Positions 17,616 through 26,196 of a DNA stretch of 64,000 nt are shown here, piece after piece. A model generated the notes under the pieces. That model was not told the DNA's origin. It saw only the letters and a list, made by a program, of their open reading frames with translations, and searched no databases. The stretch covers positions 3,342,204-3,406,203 of the forward strand of contig OY282386.1 in assembly GCA_958295945.1 (NCBI GenBank), written 5' to 3'. Position numbers and translations under genes: made by a program. Positions within the stretch are counted from its first letter, which is position 1. Every line of letters begins with the position of its first letter. The DNA comes from Candidatus Poribacteria bacterium. Lineage in GTDB: Bacteria; Poribacteria; WGA-4E; WGA-3G.

Positions 17616-19070
17616 ATGGCTAAAAAGAAAAAGAAAAAAGACACTCATGTAGATGAAATTGAACGTTTGCCTTGGCATATGCGTGAACATATACATAAAC
17701 TTGGGTTTTCAACAGTTGAAGAGTACAAACTTTGGTGTCGTCAACATAATTTCTGTCGTGGATTGAACAAAAATCATCGTCAACGTACAGATGAATTATT
17801 TGCTTTATCATCCATAAATGTTTCTCAGATTATGGCGAATGAGAAAAAAGGACGGAATTTGAAGGAGGTCCTTCCGAAAATTTACAAAGAAGAATTAAAT
17901 GGAGAAAATCTGAGAAATCCGATTGCAAAAGAGATCGCATACGCATTTGAGAGAAGTAATTCTCGTGAAAATTTGCTCCACCTCATGTTGTATATTGGGG
18001 AACATTCAGATCTATTGAAGGATGCTTCTTACATTAAAGGATTTGAGATGATTGCTAATCATGCTGATAGTTGGATTCGTCCTCTTGAGTCGTGGTTTGT
18101 AAAAAGACATAACCGTGACTGGCAGTTTTCTCAACTTCTGCGTCACCTCTTTGTAAAGTATGATATTCCACAATTCATGGATCGTGTGTGGTTGACAGAA
18201 AACGAGACGTATCAGAATTGGTATAAACATATTGGATCTGGACAAAATATCCGCACTGCCCCTGAGATGCCTGTTACACTCACAAAAAAGATGGCACATC
18301 ATTTTCTGAGTGCTCCGAAGCAATATAACGTTGATGAAGCACTCCGTTGGGGACAGGTGCAGGCACTCGGTGGGGACAAACGTTTGGTGGATGCCCTTCG
18401 TGGAACCCGTCTGATTGAAAATTTTAGCAACGATGATTTCTGGTTGAATGTTATAAGGTTTTTTATTGCTAATCCGATGTTGGATGTTCGACATGTCAAC
18501 CCAATCGTAGATTTCATTTGGAATCATAAGTTTGCAAATCAGCGCGTATTTGTTGAAAGGGGTGTTGTGGAAGAAATTGGACCACCACAACCCAATTTCA
18601 GTATGAGAGGTAGGACACCCAGGAAATTACTTAGTCAAGTTAATGATTGGCATCGTCAACTTGGTAAAGAGTCAAAACAGGAAAGTTACGAGTGGGAACA
18701 TTCAGAAATCGGTGATTTAGTTGTAAAAGAACAACGGATGGACAATTACACACCCAGATATTGGCGTATTCAAGAACTGCTAAGTACAGATGAACTCATT
18801 GAGGAAGGTAGAGTCATGAAGCACTGTGTTGTCACTTACTCAGAATCGTGTTTCACTGGGAAAACTTCAATATGGTCAATGGAAACGGAAGATGAATATG
18901 GCAAGAACAATGTTTTGACGATTGAGGTGTTAATGGCTGAAAAACTTATTCGACAAGTTCGTGGTAAAAGGAATCGGTTGCCAACGCCAAAAGAACGAAG
19001 TCTATTGAAGCGGTGGGTAAGGAAGGAAAAACTTGAAATCGCGGATTATGTGAAGTTTGAGGGTGAGTAA
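17616..19070 (+). CDS. PcfJ-like domain protein
   Basis: 484 residues with no signal peptide. A basic start (MAKKKKKKDTH) is followed by a long uncharacterised middle part. The C-terminal 110 residues carry the PcfJ-like pattern: EEGRVMKHCVVTYSE, then GKTSIWSME, then LIRQVRGKRNRLPTPKE and a final charged helix. The family is named for a conjugative plasmid protein, but its role is unknown and many bacteria carry chromosomal copies. A strong GGAGG site precedes the ATG. The gene lies at the head of the accessory region. Confidence 0.75.
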   Translation: MAKKKKKKDTHVDEIERLPWHMREHIHKLGFSTVEEYKLWCRQHNFCRGLNKNHRQRTDELFALSSINVSQIMANEKKGRNLKEVLPKIYKEELNGENLRNPIAKEIAYAFERSNSRENLLHLMLYIGEHSDLLKDASYIKGFEMIANHADSWIRPLESWFVKRHNRDWQFSQLLRHLFVKYDIPQFMDRVWLTENETYQNWYKHIGSGQNIRTAPEMPVTLTKKMAHHFLSAPKQYNVDEALRWGQVQALGGDKRLVDALRGTRLIENFSNDDFWLNVIRFFIANPMLDVRHVNPIVDFIWNHKFANQRVFVERGVVEEIGPPQPNFSMRGRTPRKLLSQVNDWHRQLGKESKQESYEWEHSEIGDLVVKEQRMDNYTPRYWRIQELLSTDELIEEGRVMKHCVVTYSESCFTGKTSIWSMETEDEYGKNNVLTIEVLMAEKLIRQVRGKRNRLPTPKERSLLKRWVRKEKLEIADYVKFEGE

Positions 19071-19080
19071 ATCTTGAAGT

Positions 19081-19109
19081 TTGACAATCTTCATGATACA
19101 CTTGATAAA
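19081..19109 (+). promoter_or_regulatory. Predicted promoter upstream of the first VapB-like gene
   Basis: TTGACA at 19081-19086, a 17-nt spacer and GATAAA at 19104-19109, about 57 nt before the ATG of the small gene at 19166. Confidence 0.4.
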
Positions 19110-19165
19110 TGTAAGTCATGATGGAAATTACTTTATAGTATTCCTATTGTAAAGGAGGCAGCACC

Positions 19166-19396
19166 ATGGAAAATCTGACGACTATTGAGGAAATCGCGGA
19201 ACGGTTAGACAAACTGACACCTATGCAACAAAAACATATTTTAAACTCAATACTTTCCTACTTAGGAGAACCGATAAGGGGTACACCAATTAAAGAATTT
19301 CTTAAATTTGCCGGAACGATTCCATCAAAAGACCTTGAAATAATGAAACAAACAATTGAAGAAGGATGTGAGCAGATTGATGAATCAGAGTGGTAA
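19166..19396 (+). CDS. VapB-like small protein, probable orphan antitoxin
   Basis: 76 residues, a clear paralogue of the protein at 25966-26196 (same length, similar TIEEI start, same QIDESEW-type ending). Because the 25966 copy sits directly in front of a PIN-domain vapC, this one is probably also an antitoxin. A very strong ribosome binding site (AAAGGAGG) precedes it. The overlapping frame that should encode the toxin ends after 29 codons (19380-19469), so no intact toxin is present. It might serve as an anti-addiction antitoxin or as a leftover. Confidence 0.6.
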   Translation: MENLTTIEEIAERLDKLTPMQQKHILNSILSYLGEPIRGTPIKEFLKFAGTIPSKDLEIMKQTIEEGCEQIDESEW

Positions 19397-19469
19397 TAGC
19401 AAATTGATAATATTGGGTAATGTCCTATGTGCTGCATTATTTGAAACTTTAGAGGAAGAAATCGGTTAA
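19380..19469 (+). pseudogene. Short frame where a vapC toxin would begin
   Basis: An ATG at 19380 overlaps the VapB-like gene exactly as vapC overlaps vapB at 26180, and the first residues match (MNQSG here, MNQNG there). After 29 codons the frame stops at 19467-19469, and the PIN motif LLDTNIIIG is not recognisable. It is probably an eroded vapC, though only the overlap geometry and first residues support this. Confidence 0.35.
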
Positions 19470-19476
19470 TCATAAT

Positions 19477-22400
19477 ATGTTAATAGATGAGAATAACACT
19501 TCAACTGAAGCACTCAACACCCTCCGAGAAAAACTCCGTGAAATGTTCCAATTTTCACATTCCGATCTTAACTTTGGTATCTTCCGTATCCTTAAAATCA
19601 AGCGTGAGGAAATCAATCAATTCATAGATAACAAGTTGGTAGCGATAGTTGATGCTGCACTAACAGATGTAGCAAAGGAACTTCACGAAAGCCAGCTTAC
19701 ACAAGTCAAAGAATATGTCAATGAAAATGGTAGTAGAAAAATTAGAGAATGTCTTGACAACATTGCTGAAAAGGCACAAACACTTATAGAATTTCTACAG
19801 AGCGAGGATAAGGAAAAACTCACTACCCCATTAAAAACTGATCTTATAAAACTCAAAGCACAACTCGCTTTCAAGGTCTATAACCACATTCACAGTTTTT
19901 TTGAAGGATACTACAGAGACGGTGACTTCGGCTACAACGATAGGAGCACCGCACATTATAAGGTTAATTACCCCGATGAGACTGACTATAACGGTTCAGA
20001 TGTCCTTTTCCATTGGAAATCTCGGGACAGTTACTATGTGAAAACTGCAACGGGTTTCAATAGTGTAGTTTTTGAGTTAGAAGGCAAACGAATTGAATAT
20101 CGGTTAGAAGGAAAGGCAAGTTCTGCTGTTGCACAAAACAGTAATCAAGACGAATTTAAACATTACAAATTTGATAGAATTGAACCTCCCAAAGATGATG
20201 ATGCTGAACAGACATACCGCGTTGTCCTTCACTTAGCAGAGACATCAACACCTAAAGTTGAGATTTACAGTCAGATGAACGAGCAGATTTTCGGTGAGAC
20301 AGATGATGTGGATATCTATTTACATGAACGTCCCAAAAAGAGTGAGGAACAAGGAAAAACGATCTTTAAAGACTTAGCAAATACTTACGACAAGGTCCGC
20401 GATGGCAGATTACAGGGCATAAAAGCATTGTACGTTAGTTTAGAAAAATATGCTGAGAAGTTGGCAAGTCAACCCGATTTCAAGGAGCTCGGTAAAAATA
20501 AAGATATAAGGCAGCAGGCACTCCAAGAACGTCCGAAAGTCCAACGGTTCCACACATTTGACAAAAACCTAAATACCTTTTTTGTCGGCATGGATTCCGA
20601 TTACTTCATCCATAAAGATTTAGACAAATTCCTGAAAACCGAGCAACGTCGCTATATCCAAAACACCATCCTTGGTGATTTAGACACACTCCTAAACCTC
20701 AATCCTGATAATCCCGCGTTTGCTATAGCAACTGCATTTCGTAACGTCACGGACGAGGTAATTGCACTCCTTGTAGCAGTGGAAACATTTCAAAAGCAGC
20801 TGTTCCTAATGAAGAAAAAGGTTGTCTCTACCGATTATCTTATCTCCATTGGTAAAATCGTTGAAGTAACGAAAGATGATCCTGAAAAACGGGATGCACT
20901 TTTCACACAAATTTTGAAAAACGAAGCACAGCTTGATGACTGGCGCGACACCTTTGGTATTGATATTAAAGAACAACCCCCTTTGTTTCTTGAGGGGTAT
21001 CCGACATTACCTTTGGATACGCGTTATTTTGATGATGATTTTGTAGATGAACTCCTTGCACTTTTTGAGGATTTGGAAGAGCAAATTGACGGTCTACTAC
21101 TGAATAGTGAGAACTTTCAGGCTTTAAATTTACTTGTTGAAAAATATAGAAGTAGACTAACATGTATTTATATCGATCCTCCATACAACACTCAAGGTTC
21201 TCCAATTCTATATAAAAACAACTATCAAAATTCTTCTTGGTTATCATTAATGAATGACCGGCTTTTCTTATCAAGAGAGTTTTTAAAAAATGAGGGGATT
21301 ATATGTGTTGCTATTGATGATGTGGAAGTATCTCCGTTGCGATTTCTCTTAACAGATATTTTTGAGAAAGAATTGGGAATTGCTGCAGTACGTTCAAATC
21401 CACAAGGACGAGCCAGAAAAGGTTATTTTTCACCAGCACATGAATATGCACTTTTCTATGGGAATTCCGTAGCATCACCAGGTAGTTTGCCAAAGACAGA
21501 AAAGCAGAAAAACAGTTATCCACACCAAGACGAACAAGGAAAGTTTACCTGGGACAATCTTATCCGTCGACCTCCAGGCGATAATAGAACAGATGTACCA
21601 ACTATGTTTTTCCCGATTTACGTTAAGCAAGATGACACAATCCGAATCCCAAATATGACATGGGACGAGTTAGCGCGTGCTTATACTATTTTAGAAGAAC
21701 CTCATGAGGACGAAGAAGTGATCCTACCAATTAAATCAGGTGTAGAAAAAAGATGGAGACATGGTTGGGAGAAAGTTTCAAGAGAAGCAAACGAATATCG
21801 AGTTAGACGTACAGATAGCATTCGTATAGAATATAAATCGCGTATGCAGGAAGATGCTGCCCCAAAAACATGGTGGAGTGAAGGCATTTATGCAGCAGCA
21901 CGATATGGAACAACCGCTCTGGAGGAAATTCTGGGCAATGGCAACTTTAACTTTCCAAAATCAACTTTTCTGGTATCTGACTGCTTATTGGCTTGTGGTC
22001 TGATATCTGATGGAATGGTATTAGACTATTTCGCTGGTAGCGGTACAACTGGACATGCAGTACTCAACCTTAACAAAGGTGAGAAAGAAAAAGGTAACCG
22101 CAAATTTATCCTTGTTGAGATGGGAGATTACTTTGAAACCACTTTGAAAGAACGAATTCGTTGCGTCATGTTTTCACAAAATTGGAGGGCTGGGAAACCA
22201 GATCCGAAAAAGAAAATTGATGGCACCGTCGGCATTGTTAAGTATCAACGTCTGGAACAGTACGAAGATGTCCTCAACAATCTCATCACTTTAACACCAA
22301 ATGATGACACAGAGGTGCAACTTCCTGTGCAATACCTCTATCGTCCGGATGAACAGGAAATTCGTTTGATGATGGATATGCAATCTCCATTTTCTAATCG

Positions 22401-22758
22401 GATTACTTATGGCAAGGATAGCACAGAAGGCTATGTAGATGTGTTGGAAACCTACTGCTATCTCAAAGGACTTCCAATTCAGCGGCGGCTACGGTTTGAT
22501 TTAGGGGATCGGGTCTATCGTATTGTCTTAAGCGGCAAACATGCAATAGCGTTCCGTCCTGTGACTGATGACACGGTCGATACTGCGCAGCTGCTGGAGA
22601 TTCTCGGAGACGAAAGGCTAAAGGGTGTGACAAAATTGGACATTAACCATGATGCAGATAAAAATGAATTAAAAGCAGAATCGGAGTTGAAGAAAATTTA
22701 TATTATCACAACATCAGATTTTGACTCTGGGTCCGTGTGGGATCCTGTTGAGGCGTAA
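19477..22758 (+). CDS. Type III-like site-specific adenine DNA methyltransferase
   Basis: 1093 residues. The first 500 residues form a long N-terminal region starting with FQFSHSDLNFGIFRILKIKREEI, known from large methyltransferases paired with a helicase. Methyltransferase motif IV DPPYNT lies near residue 565, and the SAM-binding motif I (DYFAGSGTTGHA) near residue 850. This beta-class order is usual for type III Mod subunits. The C-terminal 200 residues may bind the partner. It should methylate adenine at a specific site and protect host DNA. The likely partner is the helicase/nuclease at 26639, now 3.9 kb away. The target-recognition part probably lies between motifs IV and I. Confidence 0.88.
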   Translation: MLIDENNTSTEALNTLREKLREMFQFSHSDLNFGIFRILKIKREEINQFIDNKLVAIVDAALTDVAKELHESQLTQVKEYVNENGSRKIRECLDNIAEKAQTLIEFLQSEDKEKLTTPLKTDLIKLKAQLAFKVYNHIHSFFEGYYRDGDFGYNDRSTAHYKVNYPDETDYNGSDVLFHWKSRDSYYVKTATGFNSVVFELEGKRIEYRLEGKASSAVAQNSNQDEFKHYKFDRIEPPKDDDAEQTYRVVLHLAETSTPKVEIYSQMNEQIFGETDDVDIYLHERPKKSEEQGKTIFKDLANTYDKVRDGRLQGIKALYVSLEKYAEKLASQPDFKELGKNKDIRQQALQERPKVQRFHTFDKNLNTFFVGMDSDYFIHKDLDKFLKTEQRRYIQNTILGDLDTLLNLNPDNPAFAIATAFRNVTDEVIALLVAVETFQKQLFLMKKKVVSTDYLISIGKIVEVTKDDPEKRDALFTQILKNEAQLDDWRDTFGIDIKEQPPLFLEGYPTLPLDTRYFDDDFVDELLALFEDLEEQIDGLLLNSENFQALNLLVEKYRSRLTCIYIDPPYNTQGSPILYKNNYQNSSWLSLMNDRLFLSREFLKNEGIICVAIDDVEVSPLRFLLTDIFEKELGIAAVRSNPQGRARKGYFSPAHEYALFYGNSVASPGSLPKTEKQKNSYPHQDEQGKFTWDNLIRRPPGDNRTDVPTMFFPIYVKQDDTIRIPNMTWDELARAYTILEEPHEDEEVILPIKSGVEKRWRHGWEKVSREANEYRVRRTDSIRIEYKSRMQEDAAPKTWWSEGIYAAARYGTTALEEILGNGNFNFPKSTFLVSDCLLACGLISDGMVLDYFAGSGTTGHAVLNLNKGEKEKGNRKFILVEMGDYFETTLKERIRCVMFSQNWRAGKPDPKKKIDGTVGIVKYQRLEQYEDVLNNLITLTPNDDTEVQLPVQYLYRPDEQEIRLMMDMQSPFSNRITYGKDSTEGYVDVLETYCYLKGLPIQRRLRFDLGDRVYRIVLSGKHAIAFRPVTDDTVDTAQLLEILGDERLKGVTKLDINHDADKNELKAESELKKIYIITTSDFDSGSVWDPVEA

Positions 22759-22836
22759 GAAAGCATAATGAATCCACAGCGAAATTGTTTTTTCTTGACA
22801 ATCAACACATTTTACGTTATAACCAATATCTTCGCC

Positions 22837-22947
22837 ATTTTTACGTGCTTCAATTGAATGAGAATATAATGTTGATCAATCATTGATCTGTGATAATGTC
22901 CGATAACATGAATAAAAATAACTTCAGGTTTTTGTTGAAGGGTTTTT
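22837..22947 (+). repeat. 111-bp direct repeat, copy 1
   Basis: Matches 24788-24898 at a constant offset of 1951 bp with about nine differences. It starts ATTTTTACGTGCTTCAATTG and contains a palindrome GATCAAT-C-ATTGATC. Copy 1 follows the methyltransferase gene and copy 2 follows the coiled-coil gene. Together they bracket the IS and the coiled-coil gene. Confidence 0.85.
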
Positions 22948-22975
22948 TAATTATCATAGATCCTAATTTAACAAT

Positions 22976-24107
22976 GAGGGGTGTGCATAATTGAATTTAG
23001 TCAGGATATAGGTTAAACTCTTATTAAAAGAATAATCTAAAAGGAGTATTAACCATGAGTTATCCTGACCAAAGATATTATATCACATTTTTCTCTAAAC
23101 GCTACAAAGATTTTGAAAAGTCTATCAACGCCAATCAATCCAAACCGAAAGGAAGACCTAAAGTGCATCCTGATAGTTCACTGATTATCTTTTTTGCGAT
23201 TATGCTGATGAGAGGCATAAATCGGTTTAAAGCACAGCACGCTTTTCTTTGTGAACATCCAGCCTGGGTAAAAAAACTCAAGTTCAAAAGCATTCCGGAT
23301 CGGACAACTTTATCCCGTCGCTATAAACAACTTGCACCCAGGATTGAGCAGTTCGTTGACTATCTCGGTGACTTAGGTGCCGCATTAGACACCGATACGC
23401 CTCGAGATGTTGTCTTTGTTGACAAAAGCCTCTATAAAGCAGAAGGCAGTGTGTGGCATCAAAAAGACCGAAAAGAAAATCACATTCCCGAAGGTTTGCG
23501 CAACCTTGATACCGATGCAAGTTGGTCAACAAGCAAGTATCGTGGATGGGTTTATGGGTATGGACTGCATCTGACGACAACAGCGAAAGGTTTTCCGATG
23601 TTCGCAAATGTTTGGACCGCTTCTGTAAGCGAAAAAACAGGACTTGATCAAAGGACTGACGCACTTCTAGCGAGAAATATCCAATATGTCGTTGCGGATG
23701 CTGGCTATACCGACTTTACTCGCACTCAGACACTTGCAAAAGATGGACTTTTCCTTTTGACACCAATAACAGGTGCTAAAGCTACTGAAAAGGTAGCTTA
23801 TCTAAAAGCGATTGAAACATCACCGCAGCTTGAAACTTATCAAAAACAACGCAAAACTGCGATTGAACCGGTTTTCAATCTGTTGACCGATCTGACAGGA
23901 ACAAAGAACAATCAGAAACAACTGCCAATATCTCGTCTTGAAAATGTGAGAACCTTTCTGATTTTGGCAATCGTCTTGCTACAAATAGCAATGTTGGTCA
24001 ACTCAATATGGAACAGACCTCACAGAGAGGTATCAAGAATGAAAACATTATTTCAATAAACGGAGTGAAAAGGACTATTTTGTTATCAATATTTATGCAC
24101 ACCCCTC
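22976..24107 (+). mobile_element. Complete insertion sequence, IS4/IS5-like DDE, 1132 bp
   Basis: Perfect 15-bp terminal inverted repeats (GAGGGGTGTGCATAA at 22976-22990, complement at 24093-24107) flank one transposase gene. ATTTAACAAT is directly repeated at 22966-22975 and 24108-24117, a 10-bp target-site duplication. Perfect ends, perfect duplication and an intact gene indicate a recent insertion. The terminus GGGGTGTG resembles the ends of the MITE-like elements at 4480, 25687 and 38075. Confidence 0.93.
23055..24059 (+). CDS. DDE transposase of the IS4/IS5 superfamily
   Basis: 334 residues, intact. The catalytic triad is readable as Asp123 (VVFVDKSLYK), Asp215 (VVADAGYTD) and Glu271 (KTAIEPVFNLL) with the expected spacing. 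The N-terminal 110 residues hold the helical DNA-binding region (KFKSIPDRTTLSRRYKQL). A strong AAGGAG site precedes the ATG. It cuts and joins the element ends at 22976 and 24107. The precise IS group cannot be fixed without a database search; the 10-bp duplication fits IS4-type elements. Confidence 0.92.
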   Translation: MSYPDQRYYITFFSKRYKDFEKSINANQSKPKGRPKVHPDSSLIIFFAIMLMRGINRFKAQHAFLCEHPAWVKKLKFKSIPDRTTLSRRYKQLAPRIEQFVDYLGDLGAALDTDTPRDVVFVDKSLYKAEGSVWHQKDRKENHIPEGLRNLDTDASWSTSKYRGWVYGYGLHLTTTAKGFPMFANVWTASVSEKTGLDQRTDALLARNIQYVVADAGYTDFTRTQTLAKDGLFLLTPITGAKATEKVAYLKAIETSPQLETYQKQRKTAIEPVFNLLTDLTGTKNNQKQLPISRLENVRTFLILAIVLLQIAMLVNSIWNRPHREVSRMKTLFQ

Positions 24108-24154
24108 ATTTAACAATAGAATGGCTGGACAGCAATCTGACTGAATAGATTGGA

Positions 24155-24203
24155 CGCACAATATAGTAGAATGTGGGACAAAACGCGCAATATAGCAGAA
24201 TGT
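24155..24203 (+). repeat. Two 20-bp direct repeats in the leader of the coiled-coil gene
   Basis: CGCACAATATAGTAGAATGT at 24155-24174 and CGCGCAATATAGCAGAATGT at 24184-24203, 29 bp apart (three helical turns less two bases), with two differences. They lie 55-100 nt before the next ATG and could be repeated operator sites or a small duplication. Confidence 0.45.
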
Positions 24204-24257
24204 CTATTATTGGCAAAGGTCTTGCTATCCATACACCTAACAAAAAGGAGTTAATCA

Positions 24258-24761
24258 ATGTGGAATCTACTAATAGGTTCAGCAGGATCAGTTATAGCCG
24301 CTGGCTTAATCTTTCTCTTTTCTTATTGGTATAACCGTAAGAGACAATCAGAATCGGAAGCGAATGAGTATACGCGTCTCATAAACGAGATCGCCAATTT
24401 GAATTCAAAATTTGACAACGCTTCAGATGCCAGAAAAAACGATCATACGCACCTTGCAAATGAAATTGCAAACATGAATGCCAAAATTGACAATGAGTCT
24501 GAAACTCGCAGGAACCAGTTTAACAACCTAAACGAGAAATTTGACAACGGATTTGAACGTTTTTTTATTGAAATAGACAAACTACGGACAACAGCAGAGA
24601 CGAATACGCGAAAAATAGATGCGTTAACATCTAACGTAGAAACAAACACTCAAAAAATAGACCTGACTACAAAGGCAATCGCTAACAATTTGAAAACTAC
24701 GAACGACTTAATGGAGATTGTTCACGAACTTCAAAGCATGTTTCACAAATTTATTAAATAA
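24258..24761 (+). CDS. Membrane-anchored coiled-coil protein of unknown function
   Basis: 167 residues. One N-terminal transmembrane helix (about 3-25) is followed by a positively charged turn (YNRKRQ), which places the rest in the cytoplasm. The remainder is a continuous coiled coil with repeated units such as LANEIANMNAKIDNESE, NLNEKFDNG and TNTRKIDALTSNVETNT. A strong AAGGAG site lies before the ATG. It is bracketed by the 111-bp repeats and sits just after the IS. No enzymatic domain is visible; it may be a structural or phage-tail-like tether protein, but this cannot be told from sequence. Confidence 0.7.
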   Translation: MWNLLIGSAGSVIAAGLIFLFSYWYNRKRQSESEANEYTRLINEIANLNSKFDNASDARKNDHTHLANEIANMNAKIDNESETRRNQFNNLNEKFDNGFERFFIEIDKLRTTAETNTRKIDALTSNVETNTQKIDLTTKAIANNLKTTNDLMEIVHELQSMFHKFIK

Positions 24762-24787
24762 ACCTAATGTAATACAATACCTTCCCT

Positions 24788-24898
24788 ATTTTTACGTGCT
24801 TCAATTGAATGAGAATATAGTGTTGATCTATCATTGATCTGGGATAATGTCCGATAGCATGAATAAAAATAATTTCAGGTTTTTGTTCAAGTGTTTTA
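24788..24898 (+). repeat. 111-bp direct repeat, copy 2
   Basis: Second copy of 22837-22947; the central palindrome is imperfect here (GATCTAT-C-ATTGATC). Downstream, at about 24905-24935, is a single inverted box related to the 17227 repeat (GTCCGAGCGATCTCCGAAT). The rest of the gap 24762-25054 holds no gene. Confidence 0.85.
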
Positions 24899-25054
24899 TG
24901 TTGACACCTCTTTTGTCCGAGCGATCTCCGAATAGCGATTATGCATATTGATAGTCGGAATCGGAGTTCCCTCGGACAACTAAATATGTCCAGTTAATTA
25001 TATAATCTACTATAGGAGTATTACGGTAATCTCAAGGTAAACGTAGGAGTAAAA

Positions 25055-25507
25055 ATGATGGTGAATTCAAAATGGAGAGCAGTTCAAAGTTTTCAAGAGA
25101 TTCAAAATCTCATCTCTGCTATCAATACTTTGTCAATTTATATCAAATTAGCATTGGCGGGACATGCCGATGTGAAAAGAGCAGAGGCGGTACCAAAGGC
25201 GAAGGAAAAGTTATGTGCTTTTCTAACGGAGTTGAATTCTCAAGTGCAACGCGTAGAAGTCCAAAAGAAAGCACTCTTAGGTGTCCATCCGCGTAGACAG
25301 CAGTTTATAGAACACTTGATCGAAACTAAGAATGAACTTCGCATTCATTCACCATTTCTTCAGGAAAAACTTTCATCTGTGAAAAACCTTTTGCATTCTG
25401 ATACCGAAACGGATAAACAGGAAACTTTGCGTTTGCTGGAAGAGCTTCGAATGCTGCTTGAGGAACACATTGGAAGCGATGTAGAACAACTCTTTGGAGG
25501 TTTTTAA
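25055..25507 (+). CDS. Helical cytoplasmic protein of unknown function
   Basis: 150 residues, predicted all-helical with long amphipathic stretches and no membrane segment. A TAGGAG site precedes the ATG pair at 25055/25058. Its stop is directly followed by the start of a 54-residue gene whose ribosome binding site lies inside its last codons, so the two form an operon. No known family is recognised. Position between the methyltransferase and helicase genes suggests that they are cargo or accessory genes of the island. Confidence 0.6.
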   Translation: MMVNSKWRAVQSFQEIQNLISAINTLSIYIKLALAGHADVKRAEAVPKAKEKLCAFLTELNSQVQRVEVQKKALLGVHPRRQQFIEHLIETKNELRIHSPFLQEKLSSVKNLLHSDTETDKQETLRLLEELRMLLEEHIGSDVEQLFGGF

Positions 25508-25672
25508 TTGAAAGACCTCCTCACACAAAACAATATTGCTTTGTGTCATGAAATTGAGCAACTACAAGATAGCATTTTAGAGGCAGAAGAAAATACTCTG
25601 GATGAACTTCGCGCATATATAGCACAAATCAAAAATGAGTGTAATAACCTTCATCAAAGCGTAAACGGGTAA
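25508..25672 (+). CDS. 54-residue coiled-coil protein, coupled to the preceding gene
   Basis: A TTG at 25508 follows the preceding stop with no gap, and GGAGG lies 7-8 nt upstream inside the end of that gene. The peptide begins MKDLLTQNNIALCHEIEQLQ and is a single acidic helix with heptad spacing, ending SVNG before TAA at 25670-25672. The strong site and coupling argue that it is real despite its size. It may form a coiled-coil complex with the 150-residue protein. Confidence 0.6.
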   Translation: MKDLLTQNNIALCHEIEQLQDSILEAEENTLDELRAYIAQIKNECNNLHQSVNG

Positions 25673-25686
25673 ACAGGATAGTATTT

Positions 25687-25863
25687 GGGTGTGTCCAATT
25701 ATTGTACCAATCTAAACTTTCATACCAGGTAACGCCTCTCTACACATTGTCCGGGCGGGTCTCTGTGCCCGCCCGTTACCTCCAATTCTCAGACATGGCG
25801 GTGCACAGAGACCCCGTCGGACAAGGGTTGGTGAAAAGTTAGTGACAAAAACTGGACACACCC
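25687..25863. mobile_element. MITE-like element, GGGTGTGT family, second copy
   Basis: Termini GGGTGTGTCCA and TGGACACACCC extend as an imperfect inverted repeat over about 21 bases (25687-25707 and 25842-25863). The interior carries hairpins around GGGTCTCTGTGCCCGCCC and its complement, also found in the 4480 copy, and the shared right end GTTAGTGACAAAAA. No coding sequence lies inside. No clear target duplication remains, so this copy may be older. Confidence 0.75.
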
Positions 25864-25872
25864 GAATAAAGT

Positions 25873-25901
25873 TTGATTATTGATGTCCTTTATGGTAGAC
25901 T
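25873..25901 (+). promoter_or_regulatory. Predicted vapBC promoter
   Basis: TTGATT at 25873-25878, a 17-nt spacer and TAGACT at 25896-25901, about 65 nt before the vapB ATG. It begins 10 bp after the end of the MITE-like element. Confidence 0.4.
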
Positions 25902-25965
25902 ATCATAATAACAGATTGCATGAGGTAAATTCTTACCGTGATTCAACTGAAAAGGAGATAAACCA

Positions 25966-26196
25966 ATGGAAAAAACTACGACGATACAAGAGATCATAGG
26001 GCGATTAGAAAGCCTTTCACATGGACAACAGCGGCAAGTTTTAGATTTCATTTTGGAACTGTCAGGAGAATCACCGAAGGGTATATCAGGTAAAGAACTC
26101 CTTGAATTTGTAGGCTTATTTCCGCCGGAAGACCTTAAACAGATAAAGCAAGCAATTGAGGAGGACTGCGGACAAGTTGATGAATCAGAATGGTAG
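25966..26196 (+). CDS. VapB-type antitoxin
   Basis: 76 residues with an intact frame and an AAGGAGA site. It is a paralogue of the protein at 19166. The C-terminal part (DLKQIKQAIEEDCGQVDESEW) probably wraps the toxin. It overlaps the start of vapC by 17 nt, the usual arrangement of a coupled VapBC pair. DNA binding by the N-terminal half would provide autoregulation in known systems; no operator was identified. Confidence 0.72.
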   Translation: MEKTTTIQEIIGRLESLSHGQQRQVLDFILELSGESPKGISGKELLEFVGLFPPEDLKQIKQAIEEDCGQVDESEW

